64,000 bases of DNA from Bacteroidales bacterium (GCA_012522855.1 JAAYJQ010000014.1:1-64000); one strand, 5' to 3'; shown: positions 1 to 9,824, counted from the first letter of the stretch. Translations and numbers: made by a program. The notes: generated by a model not told the origin, from the sequence alone.

Positions 1-3
1 GAT

Positions 4-1161
4 ATGAAAATTCTGATAGTAGACGATGAACGGGCGATCCGGAACTCCATGAAGGAGATCCTGACCGATGAGGGTTACGAGGTGGACACCGCCGAAGACG
101 GGGCGCAGGCCCTTGAATGGGCGGACAAAGAAAAATACGGGGTCATTTTCTGCGACATCAAGATGCCGGGCATGGACGGCACGGAGGTCCTGGACAAACT
201 GGTTTCGGACGGGGTCGATGCCGCGGTCGTCATGATCTCCGGGCACGGGGACATCGACACTGCGGTAGAATGCATCAAGAAAGGTGCCTTTGACTTTATC
301 CAGAAACCTTTGGACCTGAACCGGATCCTCATCACCATCAAGAACGCCACCGAGAAGGCAACGATCATAAGGGAGAACAAGAATCTCAAGAAAAAGGTTT
401 ACGGCCAGCGGATGATCGGCGCGTCGGAGCCCATGGAACACATCCGGGAAATCATCGCCAAAGTCGCTCCCACCGATGCTCGCGTCCTGATTGAAGGCGC
501 CAACGGTACCGGAAAAGAACTCGTCGCGCGGAGCCTGCACGAACACAGTCTGCGGAGCGGCATGCCGTATATCGAAGTCAATTGCGCTGCGATTCCATCG
601 GAACTCATTGAAAGCGAACTGTTCGGTCACGAGAAAGGAGCTTTCACCTCCGCCATCAAGCAGCACAAGGGGAAGTTCGAGCAGGCGGACGGGGGCACCC
701 TGTTCTTGGACGAAGTCGGGGACATGAGCCTTGCCGCCCAGGCCAAGGTGCTGCGGGTGCTTCAGGAAAAGAAGCTTTCGCGGGTCGGCAGCGACAAGGA
801 CATCACGGTCGATGTGCGGGTGATCGCCGCGACGAACAAGAACCTGATGAACGAAATTAAGGAAAAGCGTTTCCGTGAAGACCTGTATCACCGGCTGAGC
901 GTCATCGTCATCCAGGTCCCGACGCTGGACGACAGAAAATCAGATATTCCGCTCCTCGTCGATTACTTTGTGAACCAGATCAGTACCGAGTCGGGAATGA
1001 CTCCGAACAAGTTCTCCGAGGACTCGATCCGGCTCCTGCAGGAGCGGAACTGGACCGGCAACATCCGCGAACTTCGAAACGTAGTGGAGCGCCTGATGAT
1101 CCTCGGAGGGAATCCCGTGAGCGCGCAGGATGTGAAAGACTACGTCAGTCCGATTCAATAG
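4..1161 (+). CDS. Sigma-54 activator-type response regulator lacking a C-terminal HTH
   Basis: Two-component response regulator of the NtrC/AtoC type, 385 residues. The receiver domain covers residues 1-120, with the acidic pair at D7-D8, phosphoacceptor D51, S79 and K101. The sigma-54 AAA+ domain follows at about 138-370. It has Walker A GANGTGKE (165-172), Walker B GTLFLDE (231-237), and an REDLYHRL motif near 291 carrying arginine-finger residues. The sigma-54 contact loop reads GAFTSA (212-217) instead of GAFTGA. The protein ends right after the AAA+ lid, so the Fis-type helix-turn-helix of usual 440-470-residue members is missing. It may therefore activate sigma-54 promoters from solution or through a partner (inference). 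The last 17 bases overlap the convergent protease gene. No cognate histidine kinase is visible; it may lie upstream of the window. Confidence 0.93.
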   Translation: MKILIVDDERAIRNSMKEILTDEGYEVDTAEDGAQALEWADKEKYGVIFCDIKMPGMDGTEVLDKLVSDGVDAAVVMISGHGDIDTAVECIKKGAFDFIQKPLDLNRILITIKNATEKATIIRENKNLKKKVYGQRMIGASEPMEHIREIIAKVAPTDARVLIEGANGTGKELVARSLHEHSLRSGMPYIEVNCAAIPSELIESELFGHEKGAFTSAIKQHKGKFEQADGGTLFLDEVGDMSLAAQAKVLRVLQEKKLSRVGSDKDITVDVRVIAATNKNLMNEIKEKRFREDLYHRLSVIVIQVPTLDDRKSDIPLLVDYFVNQISTESGMTPNKFSEDSIRLLQERNWTGNIRELRNVVERLMILGGNPVSAQDVKDYVSPIQ

Positions 1162-2719
1162 CCTTCATCAACATAGGATCCACGCTCATATACAATTTGT
1201 AGAACGCGTTTTCTCCCAGTTCCGAATAGCGTCCGATCAAGGCGCGCAGTTGAGGAATGAGGTAGGCTTCCGTCTCTTTCCATTCCTGTGGACTGGCAGA
1301 GATGCCGTCGACTTTCGAGGCATAATCCCGGAAAGCTTCCGGAATGTTCATCCGGTCCAGCGTCTGCACGAGCGTGGCATAGTCGTCAATGTCCCCCAAT
1401 GAGTCCTTGTATCGGTCGAATGTCGCGGATGCGAACCGCATCTGGGTGGCTTTTTTGTTGCACGCGATGTAGAAATCGGAGGCGCGGGTCGTATCGATCG
1501 GTACGAAGATGTCGGGGATGATGCCGCCCCCTCCGTAAACGGTTCTGCCTCCTACCGTCTTGTAGACTTCCGACGTGTCGATCTTGATGCTGTCCGCAAC
1601 CAGCAATTCACCCTCTGAGTACCGCCTGTAGAGATCGTATTGATAGTCGTTGGAATAGGGCTTCTGAATGCTGCGGCCCGACGGGGTGTAGAACCGCGCA
1701 ACAGTAAGGCGGACTCCGGAACCGTCGTTGAAGTAGATGGGTTCCTGAACAAGTCCTTTCCCGAACGAGCGTCTTCCGATGATTTTACCCCGGTCGTTGT
1801 CTTGGATCGCGCCGGCGAAAATCTCGCTTGAAGATGCGCTGGATTCATTGATGAGGACTGTAAGCGCTACCTCTTTCATAATTCCCTTCCCGTCGGCGGT
1901 ATAGTTTTCTTTTTTCCGGTGCAGTCCCTGCATGTACACGATTTCATCTCCCTTGTCCAGAAACATGTTGCAGAGGAGCAGCGCCTGGTCGAAATAGCCT
2001 CCCGTATTGTCCCGCAGGTCGAAAATCAGTTTTGTCATGCCTTCGTCAAGCAGCTTCGTGCCGGCTTCCAGGCACTCTTTGTAGGTCGAGCGCGAGAATT
2101 TTGACAGGCGGAGGTATCCGGTCGTGTCGTCGATCATGAAAGCGGCGTCCACGCTGTGGACGGGAATCTTCCCCCGGGTGATTTCAAAAGGAATATCCTC
2201 CCGACCGCGGCGGACGGTAACTGTGACCTTGGTTCCCGAGGGACCCTTCATCCGCCGGACCATGCTGTCCTGGGGGAATTTGACGCCGGCGATCACCTGG
2301 TCGTCCACCTGCAGGATCCGGTCTCCCTGTTGCAGCCCGACCTTCTCCGAGGGGCCTCCCGGGATGACTTCCAGCACGATGGCGGTGTCGTTCGGCACGT
2401 TGAACTGGATGCCGATCCCATCGAAATTGCCGGCGAGTTCGGTCTCGGCTTCTTTCAGTTCGATCGGAGGCATGTACACCGAATGGGGATCCAGTTCCGC
2501 CAAGGCAGCCGTGATGGCCGCGTCGGTGATTGCTTCGTTGTCGATGGTGTCGACGTAGTTCTTTTCGATCTGATCCAGGATCAGATTCAACTTCCGCCAC
2601 TCCACATACCGGGCGTTGTGATAATTCCTTTGCCGGTTGATTGTATTGTAGGTCAAGACCAGCAGTACGCCGACAAGAATTCCCAGAATTGCAATCCAGA
2701 CGGGTGATATTCTTTTCAT
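1145..2719 (-). CDS. C-terminal processing peptidase (S41 family, PDZ protease)
   Basis: Membrane-anchored periplasmic serine protease of the CtpA/Prc family, which trims or degrades proteins from their C-termini. From the ATG at 2719 it is 524 residues. It has one N-terminal membrane helix (about 6-24), a PDZ domain at about 95-180 (segment GIGIQFNVPND, then GDRILQVDDQ), and an S41 core. The catalytic serine lies in ESSASSSEIFAG, and the catalytic lysine in FGKGLVQEP 23 residues after the last serine of that block, matching the Ser/Lys dyad spacing of the family. A TTG at 2728 would add three residues but lies inside the upstream deaminase gene. The ATG directly after the deaminase stop (2721-2723) suggests translational coupling. 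It is the last gene of a long minus-strand series. Confidence 0.93.
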   Translation of the reverse strand: MKRISPVWIAILGILVGVLLVLTYNTINRQRNYHNARYVEWRKLNLILDQIEKNYVDTIDNEAITDAAITAALAELDPHSVYMPPIELKEAETELAGNFDGIGIQFNVPNDTAIVLEVIPGGPSEKVGLQQGDRILQVDDQVIAGVKFPQDSMVRRMKGPSGTKVTVTVRRGREDIPFEITRGKIPVHSVDAAFMIDDTTGYLRLSKFSRSTYKECLEAGTKLLDEGMTKLIFDLRDNTGGYFDQALLLCNMFLDKGDEIVYMQGLHRKKENYTADGKGIMKEVALTVLINESSASSSEIFAGAIQDNDRGKIIGRRSFGKGLVQEPIYFNDGSGVRLTVARFYTPSGRSIQKPYSNDYQYDLYRRYSEGELLVADSIKIDTSEVYKTVGGRTVYGGGGIIPDIFVPIDTTRASDFYIACNKKATQMRFASATFDRYKDSLGDIDDYATLVQTLDRMNIPEAFRDYASKVDGISASPQEWKETEAYLIPQLRALIGRYSELGENAFYKLYMSVDPMLMKAIESD

Positions 2720-2720
2720 G

Positions 2721-3125
2721 CTACTCAACCTTTTTAACCTCGATTCCCGCTCTGCGGAGCAGGTCGACCCCGTCCGAAATCCGGTATTCGTCCTTGTAGA
2801 CTACCCTTTTGATCCCCGCTTGGATGATCAACTTCGCGCATTCCATACAAGGGGAGGCTGTGACATACAGGGTCGCGTTCTGACTGCTGTTGCCGGACTT
2901 CGCCACCTTCGTAATGGCGTTTGCCTCGGCATGCAGCACATAGGGCTTTGTCACCCCGTTCTCGTCTTCGCAGATGTTCTCGAAGCCGGAGGGCGTGCCG
3001 TTGTACCCGTCGGAAATGATCATGCGGTCCTTGACCAGCAGCGCGCCTACCTGGCGGCGTTTGCAATACGAGTTCTTGGCCCAGATCTCGGCCATTTCGA
3101 GATATCTCTGATCGAATTTCTCCAT
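2721..3125 (-). CDS. dCMP/cytidine deaminase family protein
   Basis: Zinc-dependent deaminase of the deoxycytidylate deaminase (ComEB) family, 134 residues, predicted to convert dCMP to dUMP for thymidylate synthesis. The zinc site is complete: HAEANAI gives H65 and the proton-shuttle E67, and SPCMECAKL gives C93 and C96. The N-terminal part (AKNSYCKRRQVGALLVKDRMIISDGYN, given here only as residues 16-42) is typical of dCMP deaminases. The start codon directly abuts the stop of the acyl-CoA synthetase upstream (3126) and the stop lies one base before the protease start, so all three are probably co-transcribed. Substrate (dCMP versus a related nucleotide) is inferred from family resemblance only. 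Confidence 0.9.
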   Translation of the reverse strand: MEKFDQRYLEMAEIWAKNSYCKRRQVGALLVKDRMIISDGYNGTPSGFENICEDENGVTKPYVLHAEANAITKVAKSGNSSQNATLYVTASPCMECAKLIIQAGIKRVVYKDEYRISDGVDLLRRAGIEVKKVE

Positions 3126-4793
3126 TTAATTCCGCTGGTAAAGGTAACGTTTGATACTCCGTTTCGGCGTTCTTTCGAAGTCTTCCGGGAGAAATTCCAT
3201 CTTCCTGATTTGGGCGAAGTTGGGGACTTCCTTGTTGATTTCGGGAAGCAGGGCCGTCAGACTCTGTTCGAGCTGGGCGCGGGACATTCCGTCCAACTCC
3301 GCCAGGTGGTAGTCCGGATAAATCAGTGCCGTTAGTCCGCCACCGTCTTCAATGACCAGGGAATCGACCACATAGCTCACGGCATTGATGACGGATTCGA
3401 TCTCTTCCGGATAGATATTCTGTCCGTTGGAACTTAATATCATGCATTTGTAGCGGCCTCTGAGGAAGAGGTAACCGTCCTCGTCAATAATTCCCATATC
3501 GCCGGTCTTCAGCCAGCCGTCTTCAGTGAACAGTTCGCGGGTGGCTTCCTCGTTTTTATAGTAGCCGAGCGTAAGATTGGGGCCATACACCTGAACCTCT
3601 CCTTCGATCCGGCTCGGGTCCGGGGAGACGACACGGATTTTCATATTCACGGCGGCCGTCCCGCAGGAATAGAGTTTTTTCTTGCTGGACGGGGCATAGG
3701 TGATGATCGGAGCGCACTCGGTCATCCCGTAGCCGACCGTATAGGGGAAGTCGATCGACCAGAAGAATTTCTCGATGTCTTTGTTGAAGGCGGCGCCTCC
3801 TATGATTATTTCTATAAATTTTCCGCCGAACGCTGAAATCAGTTCGGTGCGGATCCGTTTCTGGATCATTTTATCAATTACCGGCATCCGTAGCAGTATT
3901 TTCATGCCGCCCCGCTCTACGATTTTCTGCAACTTCGATTTGTAGACTTTTTCGATGATGAGGGGGACAGCGATGATCACGTCCGGTTTGACCTCCTCCA
4001 TGGCCTGCAGGATGATCTTCGGACTCGGAATCCGGGTCAGGAAGTGTACATGGGCGCCGACACTCATTTCGTACAGAAGTTCGAACATCAACCCGTACAT
4101 GTGGGCGGAGGGCAGCATCGAAACCACATTCGATTGGTTGTTGATCTCGGGCAGCGCCAAAGCGCCGAATTGAATGTTGGAGCAAAGCGCGCGATAGGGA
4201 ATCATGACCCCTTTGGAGAACCCGGAAGTGCCGGAGGTGTAGTTGATCAGCGCCAACTCGTCGGGGGAATCTTCGTAATAGTTGAGGGATTCCGGCTCGA
4301 AACTGTTGGGATGCCGATTCCCGAAATATTCATTCATGTGTTCGCGCGCCTCCGTGATGCGGGGCGATCGGGCATAAAGGAGCTGCAGGGTGTTGATCCG
4401 GACGACCGCGAACAGCCCCGGCATTTCATCAGCGCTCAGACCCTCCCAGACGACGTCGTCGACGAAGAGGACTTTCGCCTCGGAATGGTTGACCAGATAG
4501 TGGATATTACCGGCCTTGAATTCGTGCAGAATCGGTACGGGCACGGCGCCGTACGTCATCGTGGCCAGAAAGCTCACCGCCCAGTTGACCTGATTGCGGG
4601 CGCAGATCGCCACTTTGTCTCCCTTGCGGAGGTAGCATTTCTCAAAAGCGATGTGCAATTTTTCGATGCGCCTTGCCACATCCCGGTAGCAAAGGCTGGC
4701 GCCTTGGTAGTTCGAAAGCGCCTGCCGGTCCCAGTTCTCCCGGAAACTTTTCTCCAGAAGTTTGTTGACTGATTGAAATTTGAAGTCCGTCAT
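3126..4793 (-). CDS. Long-chain fatty acid--CoA ligase (AMP-binding enzyme)
   Basis: Adenylate-forming enzyme, 555 residues, predicted to activate fatty acids to acyl-AMP and then acyl-CoA. The AMP-binding signature INYTSGTSGFSKG is at 183-195, the adenine-binding GYGMTE at 354-359, and the conserved TGD at 430-432 followed by GRYKCMI, the hinge before the C-terminal lid. The lid is present but the usual lysine-containing end is short (TPKRSIKRYLYQRN). It resembles the FadD/LACS group of Bacteroidota rather than acetyl-CoA synthetase. Position between a DUF3352-like protein and a dCMP deaminase gives no functional hint. Chain-length specificity cannot be read from the sequence. Confidence 0.88.
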   Translation of the reverse strand: MTDFKFQSVNKLLEKSFRENWDRQALSNYQGASLCYRDVARRIEKLHIAFEKCYLRKGDKVAICARNQVNWAVSFLATMTYGAVPVPILHEFKAGNIHYLVNHSEAKVLFVDDVVWEGLSADEMPGLFAVVRINTLQLLYARSPRITEAREHMNEYFGNRHPNSFEPESLNYYEDSPDELALINYTSGTSGFSKGVMIPYRALCSNIQFGALALPEINNQSNVVSMLPSAHMYGLMFELLYEMSVGAHVHFLTRIPSPKIILQAMEEVKPDVIIAVPLIIEKVYKSKLQKIVERGGMKILLRMPVIDKMIQKRIRTELISAFGGKFIEIIIGGAAFNKDIEKFFWSIDFPYTVGYGMTECAPIITYAPSSKKKLYSCGTAAVNMKIRVVSPDPSRIEGEVQVYGPNLTLGYYKNEEATRELFTEDGWLKTGDMGIIDEDGYLFLRGRYKCMILSSNGQNIYPEEIESVINAVSYVVDSLVIEDGGGLTALIYPDYHLAELDGMSRAQLEQSLTALLPEINKEVPNFAQIRKMEFLPEDFERTPKRSIKRYLYQRN

Positions 4794-4806
4794 TTTGTGT
4801 GTTGTT

Positions 4807-6975
4807 TTATTCTAGTTTATATGTCCTGTCTTTGTCGTCATAGCTCTTCGCGCGGAACGAGCCATTTGCGTCTGTTTCGATCTTGCTGTCGGGGCGGATC
4901 ATTTTGGCTCCTTCACCCTGTACGACCGGATCTCCGCCCTGGAAGGGGTAGATGAGCGTCTGGATGGAGGTTCGGACAATCCAGTACCGCGTTTTGCCGA
5001 TCTCCAAAAGTTCCGGAATCGCTTTGATGGTTTCCTTGGCAGCGATGCCCTTCCAGTCCTTCCGCATTTTCCCGCGCAGGTCATAGAGTCCCACCGAGTT
5101 ATCTTTGTGCAGCACCAGAGCGGAATATCCATGGGCTCCGGTGAAGTTAAACACCTTCGGACCCAAGGCAATTTTCTTGCCAAGATCGATCGGGAAACCG
5201 TTCACAAAACGCCCGAGCCGATCGATCAGATACAGTTTGGAACCGGCGGCGAAAAGGAATTGGATCTTGCCGTTGTTGTAGTAGTCCACCTCTTCCACAT
5301 AGCCGCACAGATCTTCTTTGAAGGGGATCCCCCAGAGATCTTTTCCGTTCTCGTCCCGGAGGCAGAGTGATTTGTGGCTGTTCTGATAGAACGTATTTTT
5401 CTTGCCGGTGGCGCAGTTCGTGACCGTAAAAGGGCCTTTCGGAACATTCACGGTTGTGTCGCGGTCTACGGCGGGCGCTTTGCTGTGGATCACATTCGTG
5501 CGGTCGTACCAGACATTTACGAACGTTTCACCGTTCTCGAAGGTGACGGAAAGTGTCACCGGAACATAGGTTGCCCCTGCCAGGGTTTTCCGGAAAGCGC
5601 TCGCCAGGCCGGGGGTGAAAGACTTGTCGATCATGCTGGGGTCTTCGCTGAGCGAATGATACAGGAAGAAGCCGCAATCCCGGGCGGGGATGCGGGCTTG
5701 GAGTCCGGCTGCGGAAAGATGATCCTTGAGCGTTTCCTGCAGAAAATCTCCCTGTAGAAAGGCTTCAAGCGTGGTTTTTTCACCCGCTGCCATCCATCCT
5801 CCAATCCAAGCGTAGCTGTCTTCGTTCGCCGTGAATATTCCGCCGAACAAGGTTTTGGCGAAATTTTTCCAAGGGTATTCCCGGATACCTTCCAACGCTT
5901 CGCGCGTGTTGCCCGGCTTGATGAGCAGCAGACTCCGCAGTCCACCGGCCACATACAATTGGGCGAACGCGATCTCCTGAATATCCAGATTTCGCGCCCA
6001 TTCTTCCGCATGGAGGCCGTTGTTCTTTTTCTGTTCGTCCAAGGCGGCTTTGAACTTCTCCAGGCTGGCGCGCGAGTCCAGATACTGCCGGTGCGCTTCG
6101 ATGTAAGACCTGATGTCTTTGATCGGAATCGAAACCACGAAGTCGACCCGGGAAGGGAGCACCTCGGCGACACGGACCTCGGAAGGCCCTGCCTGGCGGA
6201 GCAGGTTCAGATAGTAGGAAGGGTCTTCGCTGTCGAGGACCGATCCCCGCATCGAAACCCCTTTTTCCGTGTGCTCCGTGACGCGCAAGGCGGACCACTT
6301 GGCCAGCCGCTCGAAAAAGGCGGAATGTTTGAATAGGCGCGCATTGAGAAACGCCCGGGCGAGGTTGTCGGAATAGGCGTTGGAGATGAACAGAATATCA
6401 TCTCCGTCCATCCGCGAGGCAAGTTCAGAAAACCCGTCGGCATCCATGATCGACAGCCCGTCGGAGAAATGTCTCACAGCCGAATGGATGATGGTCTCCG
6501 ACGTAGAAATCAGAAGGTTCCCGCCCTCGACTTTGGCGTGGAGGCCGCAGGAATCAGCAGCGTCAAGCAACTTCCGTACATCCCCGGTCGTGTCTGCCGG
6601 AGCGACGCTTCCCGTCCTGACGACCAGCAGGGGGGCGAAGTCCTTGCTGTAGTGCAGGGACATGATGGCGTCAGCCCTTCTTAAAGACGGGTAGGAGAAG
6701 CGGAACAACCCGTTCAGTCGCCCGGACATCAGCTGTCCGAATACCGCCGTGGAGTCTGTAAGGTAGGCTTTCGCCCGGTCAAAATCCTTGACGCAGAAGA
6801 CCAGCGCGGCATCCGAAGGAATGGCGGCCACGAGTGGATGCGCTTCCCGGAATCGGATGGCTTCCCCATCGGGTTTGCCTCCGATATCTGAATACAGGAA
6901 GGCGATGGCCACAGCAATGGCAGCGATCAGCAGCGCCACAGCCACGAGGAGGGATATCAAGGTTTTCTTGTTCAT
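4807..6975 (-). CDS. Membrane-anchored DUF3352-like protein of unknown function
   Basis: A 722-residue protein with an uncleaved N-terminal membrane helix (about residues 8-28, LLVAVALLIAAIAVAIAFL) and a large extracytoplasmic part. The segment just after the helix (AAIPSDAALVFCVKDFDRA) resembles the start of DUF3352 proteins. The C-terminal 200 residues contain beta-propeller-like segments (GKIQFLFAAGSKLYLIDRLG, then VGLYDLRGKM), so an extracytoplasmic repeat domain is plausible. No catalytic motif was recognised. It lies between a TonB-like gene and an acyl-CoA synthetase gene on the same strand with short gaps. Being a real gene is near certain; the family assignment is tentative. Confidence 0.75.
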   Translation of the reverse strand: MNKKTLISLLVAVALLIAAIAVAIAFLYSDIGGKPDGEAIRFREAHPLVAAIPSDAALVFCVKDFDRAKAYLTDSTAVFGQLMSGRLNGLFRFSYPSLRRADAIMSLHYSKDFAPLLVVRTGSVAPADTTGDVRKLLDAADSCGLHAKVEGGNLLISTSETIIHSAVRHFSDGLSIMDADGFSELASRMDGDDILFISNAYSDNLARAFLNARLFKHSAFFERLAKWSALRVTEHTEKGVSMRGSVLDSEDPSYYLNLLRQAGPSEVRVAEVLPSRVDFVVSIPIKDIRSYIEAHRQYLDSRASLEKFKAALDEQKKNNGLHAEEWARNLDIQEIAFAQLYVAGGLRSLLLIKPGNTREALEGIREYPWKNFAKTLFGGIFTANEDSYAWIGGWMAAGEKTTLEAFLQGDFLQETLKDHLSAAGLQARIPARDCGFFLYHSLSEDPSMIDKSFTPGLASAFRKTLAGATYVPVTLSVTFENGETFVNVWYDRTNVIHSKAPAVDRDTTVNVPKGPFTVTNCATGKKNTFYQNSHKSLCLRDENGKDLWGIPFKEDLCGYVEEVDYYNNGKIQFLFAAGSKLYLIDRLGRFVNGFPIDLGKKIALGPKVFNFTGAHGYSALVLHKDNSVGLYDLRGKMRKDWKGIAAKETIKAIPELLEIGKTRYWIVRTSIQTLIYPFQGGDPVVQGEGAKMIRPDSKIETDANGSFRAKSYDDKDRTYKLE

Positions 6976-7009
6976 GTCCGATTGTCAACAAGTTAAACGA
7001 TCCTTCGCT

Positions 7010-7723
7010 TCATTGTGCGATGAACATGTACACAATGTTGCCGACCTGCCGTGCCGGCGCGGAAGGTGAAGCCGAAAATTTCGACAATCGCGCGGCGCGG
7101 ACGGCAAAACTTCTCAAGCAGTCATCCGTGGAAGAGACGTCGTCCTGAATCTTCGCGTTGATGACATCACCGGCGGGACTTACCGTGATGATCACCGTCA
7201 CGTAGCCCGCTCCGAGACATCGGTAGGCCGGAATGGACAGTCGGCTGGCCTTCCGTCCGTCCAGCGCGTAGGAGACGACGGATGGTCCTGAGTAGGATTC
7301 TTTTTTCTGCTCTGCCTCCCGCACGGGCTGCCGATCGACGACTACGAAGTCCTCGTGGTTCTCCGTGACCGGAAATCCCCGGTCCAGTTTTTCCGCAAGC
7401 TTTTCCGCTTCTTTGTAGAGTTCCTCAGCGTCCGTATTCCGGTCGTCTTTCAACAGGGAACCCCGGTCCACCGCGATGTTCCGGATCGGAACGTTTCCCG
7501 CCGAGGCGATCAGTTCGTCCAGCTTCTGGCTGATGTCTTCTCTGAAGACGGCTTCTTCCTTTTCCTTCAGGAGGGCCTCCTGTTTGGAGAAGTCCAGCAG
7601 GAAAGTGTTCTCTTTCTTCAGCGCGGATCCGATCTGGGAAGCAAGCAGCACGATCAACACCACAAGATGGAAGATCACTGTGATGTACAATCCTGCCTTG
7701 TCTTCGCTTTTGATCTTTTTCAC
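7010..7723 (-). CDS. TonB-like energy transducer
   Basis: A 237-residue protein with a short cytoplasmic lead, one membrane helix (about 12-31, LYITVIFHLVVLIVLLAS), a charged periplasmic spacer rich in Lys and Glu, and a C-terminal module of about 85 residues (RCLGAGYVTVIITVSPAGDV) that resembles the TonB/TolA C-terminal fold. TonB proteins pass proton-motive force from ExbB/ExbD to outer-membrane receptors. An ExbB-ExbD-ExbD cluster lies 2 kb upstream on the same strand, separated by asnS, udk and a terminator, so co-function is plausible but co-transcription is not supported. The spacer is not proline-rich as in enterobacterial TonB. Confidence 0.75.
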   Translation of the reverse strand: MKKIKSEDKAGLYITVIFHLVVLIVLLASQIGSALKKENTFLLDFSKQEALLKEKEEAVFREDISQKLDELIASAGNVPIRNIAVDRGSLLKDDRNTDAEELYKEAEKLAEKLDRGFPVTENHEDFVVVDRQPVREAEQKKESYSGPSVVSYALDGRKASRLSIPAYRCLGAGYVTVIITVSPAGDVINAKIQDDVSSTDDCLRSFAVRAARLSKFSASPSAPARQVGNIVYMFIAQ

Positions 7724-7724
7724 T

Positions 7725-8357
7725 TTACTTCTTGTTCTCCTGGTTCATTTTCCGCAGAGACTTTTCAATAGTGGCCGAGATGATGTCGATGGCAACCTTG
7801 TTGTGCCCGCCCTGCGGGATGATGATGTCTGCGTACCGCTTGCTCGGTTCGATGAATTGGAGATACATGGGCTTGACGGTCTTGGTGTACCGTTCGATTA
7901 CCGTTTCCACGGTCTTCCCACGCTCCAGGATATCGCGGGCCATGACGCGCATGAGGCGGTCATCGTCATCCGCATCCACGAAGATCCGGATGTCCATCTG
8001 CTCCCGTAGATCCTTGCAGGTGAACACGAGGATACCTTCAATGATGATCACTTCCGCCGGCGCTACAGTGACGGTCTCGGTCTTGGATCGGGAACAGGTG
8101 ATGTAGGAGTAGACCGGCTGCTCGATGGTTTTGCCTTCCTTGAGCGCTTTGAGCTGCTCGCAGAGCAAATCGAAGTCGATGGCGTCCGGATGGTCGAAAT
8201 TGATCTTCTGCCGCTCTTCCATCGGCAGATGGCTGGAGTCCTTGTAGTAGGAATCCTGCGGGATCACGACAACCCGTTCTTTCAGTTGCGTCGTAATGGC
8301 GTTCACGACGGTGGTTTTTCCCGATCCGGATCCTCCGGCGATACCGATCACTAACAT
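7725..8357 (-). CDS. udk: Uridine kinase
   Basis: Uridine/cytidine kinase, 210 residues, phosphorylating uridine to UMP in pyrimidine salvage. The P-loop GGSGSGKT is at residues 8-15. The protein shows the family blocks SYYKD, NFDHPDAIDFD and the lid-region arginines in DDRLMRVMARDILERGK. Length matches the bacterial family (about 210). It ends 2 bases before the TonB-like gene start and begins 12 bases after the asnS stop, so it is in the same transcription unit as asnS. Confidence 0.95.
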   Translation of the reverse strand: MLVIGIAGGSGSGKTTVVNAITTQLKERVVVIPQDSYYKDSSHLPMEERQKINFDHPDAIDFDLLCEQLKALKEGKTIEQPVYSYITCSRSKTETVTVAPAEVIIIEGILVFTCKDLREQMDIRIFVDADDDDRLMRVMARDILERGKTVETVIERYTKTVKPMYLQFIEPSKRYADIIIPQGGHNKVAIDIISATIEKSLRKMNQENKK

Positions 8358-8369
8358 CTCGATGAAACG

Positions 8370-9779
8370 TTAAAATTCAGCATTCTTGGGGGTTCTCGGG
8401 AAGGGAATGACATCCCGGATGTTGGCCATGCCGGTCACGAAGAGCAGGAGCCGCTCGAAACCCAGTCCAAAGCCACTGTGGGGGACGGTTCCATAGCGTC
8501 GGGTATCGATGTACCATTCCAAATTCTTCCGGTCCATCTTCAACTCTTCGATTCGCTGTTCCAGTTTCTCAAGGGAGGCTTCCCGTTCGGAACCGCCGAT
8601 GATCTCTCCGATCTTCGGAAAGAGCACATCCATTCCGCGAACCGTCTTCCCGTCCTCATTCTGCTTCATGTAGAAGGCTTTGATCTCCTTTGGAAAGTCG
8701 GTCAAAATGACCGGTTTGCCGAAATGCCGCTCCACGAGATAGCGTTCGTGCTCGCTTTGGAGATCCGTTCCCCAGTGCACCGGGAATTCAAATTGATGAC
8801 CTTCAGCAATGGCTTTCTCCAAGATTTCGATGCCTTCGGTGTAGGTGAGACGCTGGAAGGAAATCCCAAGCACGCTGTGGAGACGATCCACAAGGCCCTC
8901 GTCGTACTTGTCGTTCAGGAACCGCAGGTCATCCATGCAGTGGTCCAAGGCGTATTGAACAAGGTATTTGACGAATTCTTCAGCCAGATCCATGTTGTCA
9001 TCGATGTCGTAGAAGGCCATTTCGGGTTCAATCATCCAGAATTCGGCCAGGTGCCTGGGCGTATTGGAGTTCTCCGCTCGGAAAGTAGGACCGAACGTAT
9101 AGATTTCCCCGACTCCGGTCGCGCCGAGTTCTCCTTCCAGCTGCCCGCTAACGGTCAGGCAGGTCTTCTTGCCGAAGAAGTCTCGGCTGAAATCCACCTT
9201 TCCGTTCTCTTTGAACGGAACTTCGGCGAGATCCAGCGTTGTAACCAGGAACATATCTCCCGCACCCTCCGCATCCGACTGCGTGATGATCGGAGTGTTC
9301 AGGTAAACGAAGCCTTTGTCGTTGAAGAACTTGTGGATCGCGAAGGCCATCGCATGTCGGATTCGCAGGATGGCTCCGAAGGTGTTCGTCCGGGGGCGCA
9401 TGTGAGCGACTGTACGGAGATATTCAAGCGAAGTGTCTTTCTTTTGGAGCGGGAAACGGACGGGATCGCAGTCTCCATAGACTTCGATCTCTTCGGCGCT
9501 GATCTCGACAGCCTGGCCGCTGCCGACCGACTCGACCAGTTTGCCTTTCACGCAGAGACTGGCTCCGGTCGTGATCCGGCGGATGAGATCCTCGTCGAAT
9601 TTCTCCATGTCCGCCACTACCTGAATGTTATGGATTGTCGATCCATCGTTGAGCGCGATGAACTTGATCTGTTTGTTGCCTCTCTTGGTTCTGACCCAGC
9701 CTTTCGCCAGGACGTCCCGTCCCGGCGCGGCGTTGAGCAGGTCTTTCACTTTACTTCTCATGATTTTCTCCATCTTCAT
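8370..9779 (-). CDS. asnS: Asparaginyl-tRNA synthetase
   Basis: Class II aminoacyl-tRNA synthetase charging tRNA-Asn, up to 469 residues. An N-terminal OB-fold anticodon-binding domain ([20 protein letters not shown]) is followed by the class II core with motif 2 ([20 protein letters not shown]) and motif 3 ([15 protein letters not shown]). Three ATG codons are in frame at 9779, 9773 and 9761. The third has a GGAG 8-9 bases upstream and gives 463 residues, close to the E. coli enzyme (466). The first is kept here because Bacteroidota depend little on Shine-Dalgarno pairing. A TATATTTG promoter box lies 38 bases upstream. It heads the minus-strand series that runs to the C-terminal protease. 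Confidence 0.96.
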   Translation of the reverse strand: MKMEKIMRSKVKDLLNAAPGRDVLAKGWVRTKRGNKQIKFIALNDGSTIHNIQVVADMEKFDEDLIRRITTGASLCVKGKLVESVGSGQAVEISAEEIEVYGDCDPVRFPLQKKDTSLEYLRTVAHMRPRTNTFGAILRIRHAMAFAIHKFFNDKGFVYLNTPIITQSDAEGAGDMFLVTTLDLAEVPFKENGKVDFSRDFFGKKTCLTVSGQLEGELGATGVGEIYTFGPTFRAENSNTPRHLAEFWMIEPEMAFYDIDDNMDLAEEFVKYLVQYALDHCMDDLRFLNDKYDEGLVDRLHSVLGISFQRLTYTEGIEILEKAIAEGHQFEFPVHWGTDLQSEHERYLVERHFGKPVILTDFPKEIKAFYMKQNEDGKTVRGMDVLFPKIGEIIGGSEREASLEKLEQRIEELKMDRKNLEWYIDTRRYGTVPHSGFGLGFERLLLFVTGMANIRDVIPFPRTPKNAEF

Positions 9780-9816
9780 GAAAGAATTAATCTTTGTCGA
9801 TCATTACTGCGATTTG

Positions 9817-9824
9817 CAAATATA
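9817..9824 (-). promoter_or_regulatory. Probable asnS promoter -7 box
   Basis: On the minus strand the sequence reads TATATTTG, a full match to the Bacteroidota -7 consensus TAnnTTTG, about 38 bases before the first asnS ATG. No clear TTTG -33 element is seen at the right spacing, because that space is taken up by the terminator hairpin of the upstream operon. Confidence 0.6.
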
